Source of the DNA: Linum tenue
Lineage: Eukaryota; Streptophyta; Magnoliopsida; Malpighiales; Linaceae
Length of the DNA stretch: 64,000 nucleotides
Reading direction: 5' to 3'
Assembly: GCA_946122785.1 (NCBI GenBank)
Contig: CAMGYJ010000004.1
Span: 24,502,188-24,566,187, forward strand
Part shown: positions 54,788 through 64,000 of the stretch, in pieces
Layout of the letters: every line of letters begins with the position of its first letter
Numbering within the stretch: position 1 is the stretch's first letter
The notes under the pieces: generated by a model
Told to the model about the DNA's origin: nothing
Database searches by the model: none
Seen by the model: the letters and a program-made list of their open reading frames with translations, nothing else
Position numbers and translations under genes: made by a program

Positions 54788-56277
54788 GGGGTCGTTTGGA
54801 TGGAATAATTGAGAAATGAGGCAATTTGACCCAATTGCCTCATTTTAAAAGATGAGACATTTGTATGAGGAAATTGTGTAAAATTACCTTGTTTGGTTAG
54901 AATTTGGGATGAGACATTTTGTCCATAGTACACTTTTACCCTCCTTTCACTTTCCTTCTTCTATCTATTTGTAAAGAACCACCACAGAAATCCTAGATGA
55001 ATAACTTCGTTATCATCGTCATGCAAAGATCATTAATCCTTCCTACAGCCCCTACTGTAAAATATGAAACAGGAAGTGTTGAAGAGATGAAAAGAATTAG
55101 AATTGCCAAATCCTCATTCATCAATGTTTCGTGCGTGGTTGTACATCCAGTTTTTATACATGGCTAGTGCACATAATAAATGCTAGCTGACAAGAGAAAG
55201 GAGTAGTCAAAAGGAATACACAGTGAATGGTGGAGTAAATGATGAGCCAATTGCAGAGCAACCAGAGGAGTAATTAATGATCTAATGCAGTAACTACTCA
55301 TTAGGAGTCAATCAACACAAACCACAAGCTTCGAACGCATCCCACCAAATTCACACCATCTGCTCTCAGACCCCGGTGATTCTTCTTCTTCTTTTCTTCT
55401 TCTTCTTCCGTTTCTGGTTCTAGTTCTATTTCTTGGCTGCAGTGGAGAGATCTTGGAGGCAAGGGAGCTACAAAATCAAACGACTACTGTTGTTGCTTTA
55501 GTATTATTTTGGAAAGAATTGTATAATTACTGGGTTTGGGGTGATGATTATGAGCCACCACTTGTCTACTCGCCGATACATCATCAAGCTGCTGGGCCGG
55601 TGGCAAACTTTCTGCAGATCCAGCAACAAAGTAACTAACATAAAAATCACCATAAAAATTGATGAGAAATAGATCAAAGTTGTAAAAATCGATGAGAAAT
55701 CGGGAAAAGCTAGACCCGTCACCGATTGGGAGGAACAAGAGATTGATACTTAAAAGAGGAAGAAGAAATCTGATGGCGAAGAGAAGCAAGGAATTTGCTG
55801 AGGCGGCAATCTTTCTTACCTTTGTTTAGTTCCTATGTTCCTCCCCAACTCTGACCTTTTCTCAACCAACCTTCCTCCATGAGATGTGATCTCGCCATCG
55901 AAGGCTAGATCGGAGTCATAAAAAAAAAGAGAAGACCAGTGATATTGTTCTCACCACTGCAGATCGTACGCCAAAAAGAAAGACAGGAAAGAGAAGAGAC
56001 GGGGAAGGCTTGCATCGGTGAAGACTGAAGAGAGAGAGGAAGGAAAAAGTAGCGAGGACACAATTGGAAGGTGGGGTTAAAAAACGCGTCAATGCCAATT
56101 GTTTGCCCCCTACCCAGGTATTTCAAATTGACCCAATACGAGGCAATTACCATTCTCCCGCCCCAAATTGTTTCGTTTCCTTTTTGGGCTGCCAAACGAG
56201 GTAATTTGGTCCAATTGATTCATTTTGAGTCAATTGGCCCAAATTACCTCATCAAAAAGACCCATCCAAACGACCCC
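54788..56277. mobile_element. 1490-bp non-autonomous TIR transposon (PIF/Harbinger-like)
   Basis: Perfect 16-bp terminal inverted repeats GGGGTCGTTTGGATGG, with weaker inverted similarity continuing inwards (GAGGCAATTT/GAGGTAATTTGG). The flanking triplet GTA is present on both sides (54785-54787, 56278-56280). A 3-bp duplication and G-rich GTTTGG-containing ends suit PIF/Harbinger, though that family prefers TTA/TAA. Small ORFs inside are unremarkable; there is no transposase. It also has a (CTT)n tract (55380-55410). Confidence 0.72.
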
Positions 56278-56280
56278 GTA

Positions 56281-57480
56281 AAGTTGGTTTAGTTTAACTT
56301 GTCATCCTGGCTGTAGATTTACTGTCTACTCCGTGAATCTCTATTATATAGTTGTTCAGTTCGAGTGAAGATTATCAAAAGCAAAAAAAAAAAAAAAAAC
56401 GGAAAGCAAGTAGCAGTTGTATTCAGATTAAGAAGGCTCGCTCAGGTATGAGTCCCCCCTAGATCGTAGTTAGGCCAAGTTGTAATTCACCTAAGGTAGG
56501 TTGATTGATGTTTAAACTAGGGAAAGTTCTCAAACAGTGTGAGTATCAACTAAAGTGCTCCAGGCCCTCTCATTTTGAATACATGGCGGGCGAGTAACCT
56601 CCACCGGCGTAAGTAACTGAGGCAATAAGATTCAAACTTCCTCTACTGGGTTCTACACCAATACAAAGCAGTGAACCAACTTCCCGGCTAAAGCCGTCGG
56701 TTCACTAACTCCAATTCAAGATTCTTTATTGACCTATGTAGATATTATCATTCTAGGTCAAAGCATGAGGCACCAGAACTGGATAAGGACTCAAGCAATT
56801 CTGAATCAATACTTCAATTAGATATTATCATTCTAGGGTTCTTACATACCCATGTGATAGACGGGATTACTCCATATAGAGATAGAGGGGAAAGTTATGC
56901 CGGATGTAGAAATCATCGCGTAGACGGAAGAAATCTGCTCTGGGTCATCAATCATCACTCCTCAAGGCTTGAATCGAGCTCCAATGGTGGGAGACTTGAT
57001 CTAGGGCACTTAAGGTTCTCTCATCGTTATTTTCTCTCTCTAAACCTCTCTTTTTTGCTCCAAGAGTCGAATAGCCTTCACCTTCCCGTGTTTGGCTTCA
57101 AACAGCCCGAGTGGGGCATACCTGGTCTAAATACCCGATCGGGTATTAGAAGGCCATACTGGGTATTTAACCAAAACGACGCGCAACACAGATGGGAAAT
57201 ATCCAATCTCGGGGTGAAATAGCCGATCGGGTATTTGAGGTCCACGACCGGGGGCCTCCTAGATGGTTAACCCGATTTCGCCCACTCTCTGCTTTTGACT
57301 CGAAGCTCGCTCCAAGCCTCCATTTTCGCTCCAGGTTCTGAAATACGACATAAAAGCACAATCTAACATGAAATTGACTTAAAACATGTGCAAATATTGG
57401 GTTATCGGATAGTTTCATAAAAGCATCAATTCCAACATTCAATCAATGATGACTACATAATTACACATGTTTTATCCCTT
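56281..57480 (-). mobile_element. Element C LTR, right part
   Basis: Contains an A-run (56383-56399), the GAGTCCCCCCTAG and AAGTTGTAATTCACC phrases in the same order as 4990-5050, CTAGGGTTCTTACATACCC (56834), and palindromes at 57119-57240, including AATACCCGATCGGGTATT at 57130-57147, identical to element B. Non-coding. The right end is not fixed. Confidence 0.6.
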
Positions 57481-57957
57481 ATTTCTTGATTGTTTAGCGT
57501 CGTGTTTATCATACTTCAACCTATTTTATGCTAGGTTGTTATGGTTGTCACATTTCTGGTCCTAACATATAAAGTGAAGCATAGGCGCAAGTTTTAAGCC
57601 AATCGGAGATCAATTAGCGACTAAGGGGAAGAAACTCGCGCATGACCTAAGGAAGAATGTATTTATACTTCATTTTATGGAAAACAAATCATGTAATCTT
57701 ATTGTTAAAATAAAGAGGATGAGACTACAAGCGTCTAGGATCAAACACAGACTAATTCGGAGTTTGGACGAGGGAGAAACGAGACATCAAAGACAGGGGA
57801 ATAGGAACAATGAGTTCCATGGGTTGGAGAGCAAATTCCACGATCGTGGATTAGGAGTTCTGACCAATAACGACCTCCTCTTTTTCAAATTTCATATATG
57901 GTCATTTATCCCTTCCCTTGAGGGCATTTTAAGATAATTTCAAAAGAAGGAATCTGA
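57481..57957 (+). mobile_element. LTR-like fragment, plus orientation
   Basis: TATTTTATGCTAGGTTGTTA, then TAAAGTGAAGCATAGGC and TTCGGAGTTTGGAC, parallels 58790-59070. It ends at a G-run (57959-57974) beyond which similarity is lost. Confidence 0.5.
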
Positions 57958-58081
57958 GGGGGGGGGGGGGGGGGAGGGACAAAGGATGAGGTCTCACCCT
58001 TATTGGCATTTCAAATCTAAATCATTACTATGAAATAGTCCTTCCCTAGTTTTGAAATCCTATGTTTTTCTGAAACTCATT

Positions 58082-58740
58082 CACTACGTGAAAAACTTAT
58101 TTTCCAACATTCAGAAGTGGTCGCTGGAAGTCTAAAATCGACAGCCTTAAGTTTTGGTCAACCATAAAAAAGGGTTGCCAAGATGGTCGGCAATAGAGCA
58201 TCACTGAAATTACCTAGAGACCAATATTTCTAATCAATCCTAGAAAATGGGTTTGTGCCACCATATCCAGTAGTTTCCGAAACATCAAACTAACAACCAT
58301 TAGATGACAATAACTTATAATGTTCTTCAACGACAATCTACTATGGTCACTTAAACAATAGAAGAGGAAATTCTCCAAAATTGTAGCCTAAAGTGCCATC
58401 TGTCATGGTCTATGATGTTCGAAAATACACATAAAAAAGTGACGATAACTAAAATGGTTGGCTATAACTGCTTTTGGAAACTATGTATTATACTGGTTGA
58501 AGGTGATAGCATATGGCAACTTTCTTTACGAGTCACATTTCTTTTTTTGGAGACGGTACATTCATTGAGATTTCCTCGCTTCATTCGTCCATGAATTCCT
58601 TAAAACTAAAAGAATCTCATACTACTTTCAATGACTATTTCGCAAAATAGTTTGTATTTTTAAGAGTCTGCAACTTTTCCTAATGGTTGCCTAACGTGTT
58701 GTACCTTGGTGTTTTAAGGCAATCCCTACATTATGGTTGG
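58082..58740. mobile_element. Possible CACTA-like fragment
   Basis: Begins CACTACGTGAAAAAC, similar to CACTA termini (CACTACAAGAAAA), followed by AGTGGTCGCTGGAAG/GGTCGGCAAT-type repeats typical of subterminal regions. A matching right terminus was not found; it may be truncated by the LTR to the right. Confidence 0.3.
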
Positions 58741-60130
58741 TGATAACACAATATTTGCACATATTTCCCCCCGTCATTTCTTGATCGTTTAAGCTTGTGG
58801 TATCTCTTATTTGGCCCATTTTGTACTAGGTTGTGTTCCTTTGTCATATTTCAGGTTCTAGCATGTAAAGTGAAGCATAGGCACGAAGAAAGAGGACCAG
58901 TTTTCCAGCTCCCAAGATATTCCTTGAACGGTAGGAATCTTGGAGAAGTAGTGAGCCCGAAGGGAGAAGGAACGAAGTAGTGAGCCCGAAGGGTGAAGGC
59001 TACTTGGTTCCTCTGACTTTGATACTACGAGCTTTTGGGATCAAACGACGACTGATTCAGAGTTTGGACAAGGCTGAAAGGACCCAAACATCAAAGACAG
59101 GAAAATTGAGAAATAACAACCCCTCCCAAGTTACGGGTTGGCCTTCAAAGTTATGGCTCAGCCCGTAACTATGCCATTTTGGCCGTAACTAGGGGTCACG
59201 GGAGGCAGAATACATTCCGAGGTTACAACCTGAACCCCGAAGGTTATGATTGTAACATGGGGCAGTAACTTGTGGCTTCTGGAGCTGCATAAATGCGTCT
59301 TTGCGGATTTTGAAGAGAGAGAGCTGGATTTTGCATCCCAAACACCGAAGGGACGAACCCTACAGAGAGGTCGATTTAGGAACATTCTTGGAGCTATTTT
59401 GGAGGATTTCTTCACCATTGGAGCTCAGGAAACAAGCTTGGAGATGGAGATTGAAGATCTAGACCAGATTTTTGCATTCTCTCTCTTCTCTATGGAGTAA
59501 CTTCCCTTCACTAAGGTTTTGAGGAACCCTAGATCTGTATGCTAGAAAGAGTTGTATGAAACCATATTCATGATTTATTGACTTTGATATATTCAATTGT
59601 GGCAATATTCAGAATTGCATGAGTCCTGATCAAATTCTTGTGATTCCTGCTTTAAATTAGAACGATAGTCTCTTCGTAGGTTAAAAGAGCAACCTTAATT
59701 GGAAGTAGTGAATCGATTACTTTAGCCGAGGAATTAATTCACTTCTCTGTACTGGAATTGAATCCAGTAGTGGTAGTTTGGTCTATTAATGCCTCGGTTA
59801 GCTAAGGTCAGTGGAGGTTAGTTGCTCATCGGGTATTCAAACTGAGAGGGTCCGGAATTCTTTAGTCGAGACTCTATACTTGTCAAGAACTTTCCGCAGT
59901 ATACGTGTCAATTGAAATGGAATTGAGTGAATTACAACTGGGCCTAACTGCAATCCAGGGGGGAATCATACATAAGTAAGTTCCCAACCTGTAATTAGAT
60001 TAACTTTAACTGTAGTTTGCTAGAGTAGTTATAGTTCTTCTATCTCAATCTGGTTTGCTAGATAATAAATGAAGCTGGGTAATAGTAACTCTAGAGACCG
60101 ATGGATTCGATATTTATTATGTGTGCTACT
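58741..60130 (+). mobile_element. LTR-like remnant, plus orientation (gypsy)
   Basis: Same order as element B's LTR: TACTAGGTTGTGTTCC, TCATATTTCAGGTTC, a block of GTTACGG/CCGTAAC motifs (59130-59250), a leader with CTTCACTAAGG, TTACAACTGGGCCTAACTGC (59931), and TGGTTACATTTGGCC (60150). A tandem 'GTAGTGAGCCCGAAGGG' pair lies at 58948-58997. No gag or pol follows, so probably solo or truncated. Confidence 0.5.
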
Positions 60131-60463
60131 GTACTGCAATCCATTTTATTGGTTACATTTGGCCATAGTTAGGAGTTGTATTTTAGCAAGTAAGTTGGCA
60201 TGTTATAATTCCATCAACCATTCTCAATGGTGGCCTATTCAGCTGTACTTGATGGCTTTAAGAAACTCCTTCTAATGGTAGAAAAAATAATACTTTCTAG
60301 AATTTTAATATATTTAAATAATTTTTCATTTTTCACAATGTTAAATTGAATAATATATTAATCTACGATTTCCATCTATAATAATTGTAATATGATATTA
60401 ATATATATGAAGTATGATGGTTACATGTCACTATGTGTAGAAGTACAAAATGAGCGTATCTCA
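60131..60463. other. AT-rich spacer
   Basis: Mostly AT-rich with no recognisable feature beyond the last bases of the LTR-like remnant. Confidence 0.4.
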
Positions 60464-60878
60464 TATATGGTGACTTCTATCGTACCTTTGGTAAAATTTA
60501 GGGTACGACATACCCTAAGTAAGAAAGCACTATATAGACCTCGAATTAACTAGATTTTTGGGCATGGTACTATTCCCTAACCCTTGATGAGTGAACCCTT
60601 GGTCTTAGTTTTCAAAATCATAGAATCTAACACCTAAGATTGTGCATGTAATTTGTTGCATATATTTCGACGAATCATAGCCATCGATTTTTGTTTCTAA
60701 TTAAAATTATCTTTGTATGTGAGATTTATAGAATTAGGACCTAGATTTTAATCTTTAAAGGTTCAGGAATAGTATCAGATGCCAAACGCCGGTCAATTCG
60801 AAGTCTAGATAGCATTTTTTTACTCAGGGTATGTTGTACCCTTGATTTTATCCAAGGTACGATAGAACCGTCCATATA
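60464..60878. mobile_element. MITE with ~65-bp imperfect terminal inverted repeats (415 bp)
   Basis: The left arm (about 60464-60530) with TTCTATCGTACCTTTGG and GGGTACGACATACCCT pairs with the right arm (60815-60878) carrying GGGTATGTTGTACCCTTG and AAGGTACGATAGAA, roughly 80% complementary. No ORF. Target duplication not resolved. Superfamily unknown; long TIRs would suit a Mutator-like MITE. Confidence 0.65.
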
Positions 60879-61152
60879 TAAATATGGATATACGCATACA
60901 TCCAAAATGGGATTGCCATTTGTAATCCTATTACAACTATGATTTAAACATTAATAGAGTTTTATCATACTCTCTACACTAATGTCAATGCCAAAATCCA
61001 AAAAGAACTCCATTCTAGTCATTGCACTTAGTCTCCTTGCCAAAATCCTTCCATGAAAGCCATATATAATTTTTACAACTCCAACATTTACAGCACTATT
61101 AGATCCATTTCATTATGAACCAACACAGCAGGAAGATCATAACACTAGTATA

Positions 61153-61394
61153 TGTTAGGGAAACGGTATGAAGAAAAACGGATTGAATGCGTGATTAATC
61201 TAGCCCACACTACGCAAATGTGCAAAGTGCGTAGTGCGATTTAATATGTCAAATTTAATAGCTCACATTTTTTCCAAAAGTCCACTAACCACTTTATCCA
61301 ATAAACTAAAGTGGAAATCAAACTTAAAAACCACTTGCACCTTCCTCCTACCACCAATGTGGTATTTCCTTTAACTCTTTTGACTACTATAACA
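61153..61394 (-). repeat. 3' LTR of the Ty1/copia element (about 242 bp)
   Basis: On the minus strand it begins TGTTATAG right after a polypurine tract and is proposed to end CCCTAACA at 61153, giving TGTTA...TAACA termini. The 5' LTR lies beyond the window, so the left end is provisional. It includes a 9-bp inverted repeat, CACTACGCA/TGCGTAGTG, around an 11-base loop (61208-61236). Confidence 0.6.
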
Positions 61395-61405
61395 ATCCTC
61401 CACTT
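61395..61405 (-). other. Polypurine tract of the copia element
   Basis: Minus strand AAGTGGAGGAT directly before TGTTATAG; the usual plant copia form is close to AAGTGGGAGATTGTT. Confidence 0.7.
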
Positions 61406-61880
61406 AATCAACAGGAGTCGAGAATACCTGCCTCGAACAAGTAACACATACATAAAGGTATCTTTTCGATTTGAACATTTACCTAGTGTAAGAATCTCAA
61501 AGTTCATAGTGAATCAATGACGGGCTTAACCCTAGTTGTCAAAATCCAAATCTAGAATAGGAGATACCACACACATACTTGTCTCTTCTCTAAAACACAA
61601 CCATCAATAAGGGTAGCACTATTATAACCATGTGATGATCATGTTTCATGAGCATATACAAAAGTTGACCTTTACTTTTGTTAGAGCGGCACCACTCCAA
61701 ATGCTCACATAGGTGACATTCCATACAAACGTCATTAAGAGTTCTAGAACTCACCCTTCTTACAACTAATTTACTTGTACAATAAATTAGTTCCTAGTTA
61801 GAGTAACTTGTTATTACCATATTGAACCTTTTTAATTAGTGAATACCTAAAGAAAAGGTTGGGTTTTCATTACTTATAAC
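61406..61880 (-). other. 3' untranslated region of the copia element
   Basis: Between the Pol stop (61883-61881) and the polypurine tract. No ORF or repeat seen. Confidence 0.55.
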
Positions 61881-64000
61881 TATACAAAATGTCTCAATCC
61901 CATCCCTTCAGATGTCTCATAGATCATGCCTCTTGGCAATCCCTTCGTAAGAGGATCTGCCAAATTGTTGCAAGACCTTACATACACAATAGAAATGATT
62001 CTGTTAGTAATCAAATACCTAACGTACTAATGTCTTAGGCTAATTGTCTAGACTTACCATTGTAAATCTCGTTATAAGCTCTAGACAATGTAGCCTCACT
62101 ATCACAAAAGATAGAAATGGCTGGCATCGGTTGTGGCCAAAACTCTATATCTAACAACATGTTTCTTAGCCATTATGCTTCTTTTCTAGTTGCCGCAAGG
62201 GCTAGGAATTCGGCTTCCATAGTGGAGTGTGTAATACATGTTTGTTTCTTCGAAGCCCAAGAAACATCTCCACCACCTAGTGTAAAAATCCATCATGTTG
62301 TGGATTTATTGTCACTAGCGCTCGTGATCCAACTAGCATCAGAAAATGCTTCTAGTACAGCGGGGAAGTTGCTATGGAAGAGTCCCAAATCTTTGGTTCT
62401 TTTCAAATAACCATAGACTCTTCCTATAGCTCTCCAATGATTCGCACTAGGATGACTAGTGAATTAGAATGTTTGCACATCGCAAATGCAATATCGGGCC
62501 TAGTACAACCCATTGCATACATCAAAATTCCAATAGCACTAGAATACTCAACTTATGCCACTGCCCTTCCCTCATTCGCACAAAGCTTAAAAGAAGCATC
62601 ATAAGGGGTGTTAGCCTCCTTTATGTCCAAATACTCGAATTTCTTGATCATCTTCTTGACATAATGGGACTGACTCATAGCAAAACCCCCCACTATGTTT
62701 CTTTACTTTGATGCCCAATATAGTATCACCTTCTCCAAGATCTTTCATTTGGAAGCAGAAAGTTAGATACTCCTTGGTCTCATTTATGCTTTTCATGTTA
62801 GTTCCTATTATCAACGTATCATCAACATAAAGGCATATAATGACCATATACTCTTTTGTGCACTTTGAATAAATGCACTAATCATCAGAGTTATGAGAAA
62901 ATCCATGAGCTAAGAAAACATAATCAAATTTCTCGTGCCATTACTTAGGTGATTGCTTTAGTCCATATAATGACTTTTTCAACTTACACACATTTCCTTC
63001 ATTTCTAGGCAACACTAACCCTTCCGGTTGCTCCATATACACTTCTTCATCTAGCTCGCCATTTAAAAATGCGGTCTTTACATCCATTTGGTGTACAAAC
63101 AGATTGTATATAGAAGCCAAAGCTAAAAGCACTCTTATGGAAGTAATTCTCGCAACTGGTGCATAGGTGTCAAAGCAATCTACTCCTTCCTTTTGCCTAA
63201 ACCCATTTGCTACCAATCTAGCTTTGAAAATTATGTATTGATCCATTCGTGTTATACTTAATCCGAAATACCCATTTACATCCAATATCTTTAGATCCAG
63301 GAGGCAGATCCACAAGAACTCAAGTTTTATTTGTTAATAACGAATCCATCTCATCATTAACAGCCTCATTCCATAAAGCAGAATCTCTAGAACCCGTTGC
63401 TTCTTGATAGGTTTTGGGATCATCTTGAACATGGAACAAAATGGGTATCTTTCTTGTAACCTTATTTAACCTCTCTCCCTCTATAAGAAAGACTATAACT
63501 TGAGGATCAATAAATTCTGGACCAAAAATCTTTTCCTTTCTAGCCCTTTGACTTCTTCGTGGTTCATTAGCAACAGGGTCATCTAAAGGAATTTTGCTAC
63601 TAGAACCAATGTCAAATGCGGGAGTATAGATAGAATCGTGGAATCTGCAGAAGTAACTCCACATGGTTCTACATTTTCAGAGCCACGTCGAACCATGTTC
63701 TCAAAGAACTCAACATATCTCGATTCCACAACCACATTAGATTCTAAATCTGGAACCCTATAGGCTTTTGAGTTTTCTGCATATCCAAGAAAAACACTTT
63801 TCAAAGCTCGTGGACCTAACTTAGTCCTCTTAGGATCTGAGACTCTATAGAAAGTAAGATAACCCCAAACTCTAAGATAACTCAAGTTCGGTTTTTTCCC
63901 CTTCCACAACTCAAAGGGAGATTCCTTTAGCTTCTTAAACGGAATCTTATTGTGTACATGGCAGGCTGTCAGGAAAGACTCACCCCAAAAATTGTTTGGA
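61881..64000 (-). pseudogene. Ty1/copia Pol: integrase end, reverse transcriptase, RNase H (partial, decayed)
   Basis: Reading leftwards from the edge. Integrase region: FLTACHVHNKIPFKKLK and KKPNLSYLRVWGYLTFYR, then SVFLGYAENSKAYR and VVESRYVEFFEN (63583-64000). RT: FKARLVANGFRQKEGVD, DTYAPVARITSIRVLLALA, QMDVKTAFLNGELDEEVYM and KLKKSLYGLKQSP, then ICLYVDDTLIIG (catalytic YVDD) and FQMKDLGE. RNase H pieces follow in several frames. The end is DPLTKGLPRGMIYETSEGMG, then RHF and TAG. Integrase before RT is the Ty1/copia order. Frameshifts near 63620 and 63315, stops after LKQSPK and within RNase H. Not functional. N-terminal gag and protease are outside the window. Confidence 0.88.

Overview
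The window is nuclear DNA of a flowering plant, most likely a dicot. Only two host-type genes are visible: the 5' end of a BEACH-domain protein gene at the left edge, and a single-exon plant carboxylesterase (CXE)-like gene at 48.1-49.1 kb. Almost everything else is mobile-element DNA of plant types: Athila-like and Ogre/Tat-like Ty3/gypsy, Ty1/copia, hAT and PIF/Harbinger. There are no bacterial genes, operons or CRISPR arrays.

Layout. 0-1.7 kb: first coding exon and probable 5' UTR intron of a BEACH C2-type gene (minus strand). 1.7-5 kb: AT-rich spacer with a SINE-like fragment, a 354-bp hAT-type MITE with a clean 8-bp target duplication, and a decayed LTR piece. About 4.95-36.6 kb: one Athila-like element (element A, minus strand) that has lost its RT, RNase H and integrase core. 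Its dead gag contains a 919-bp tandem amplification of four copies. The fourth copy is split by a 23.3-kb insertion (11957-35282) flanked by the 5-bp duplication TTGGG.

That insertion is the most striking object here. It is an Ogre/Tat-like, gag-only LTR retrotransposon on the minus strand, arranged LTR-internal-LTR-internal-LTR (LTRs about 3.45 kb, internals about 6.49 kb). Each internal region has a tRNA-Arg-type primer-binding site, an intact 280-aa gag-like ORF, three tandem-repeat blocks and a polypurine tract, but no pol. Four variant sites make the middle LTR look like a left-LTR3/right-LTR1 mosaic, as unequal LTR-LTR exchange predicts. Each LTR also carries a tRNA-like A-box/B-box/T-run module and, on the opposite strand to gag, a TATA plus telo-box plus CT-rich leader with splice-like sites.

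36.6-42.7 kb: element B, a plus-strand Athila-like element with gag, protease, RT, RNase H and integrase all recognisable but broken by stops and frameshifts. 42.7-44.8 kb: element D, a minus-strand gypsy gag, PBS and LTR remnant. 45.2-47.9 kb: a decayed PIF/Harbinger element (SANT/Myb-like ORF1 and transposase, convergent). 48.1-49.1 kb: an intact 344-aa CXE-like ORF that has lost both the HGGG oxyanion motif and the nucleophilic serine. 49.1-53.9 kb: AT-rich spacer with degenerate repeats. 53.9-57.5 kb: element C, an Athila-like gag/LTR remnant split by a 1.49-kb TIR element. 57.5-60.1 kb: further LTR pieces. 60.46-60.88 kb: a MITE with long inverted ends. 61.15-64 kb: the 3' half of a decayed Ty1/copia element (minus strand) with its 3' LTR.

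The coding parts belong to selfish elements and do not form a joint pathway. All calls are from reading the sequence; no searches were run.
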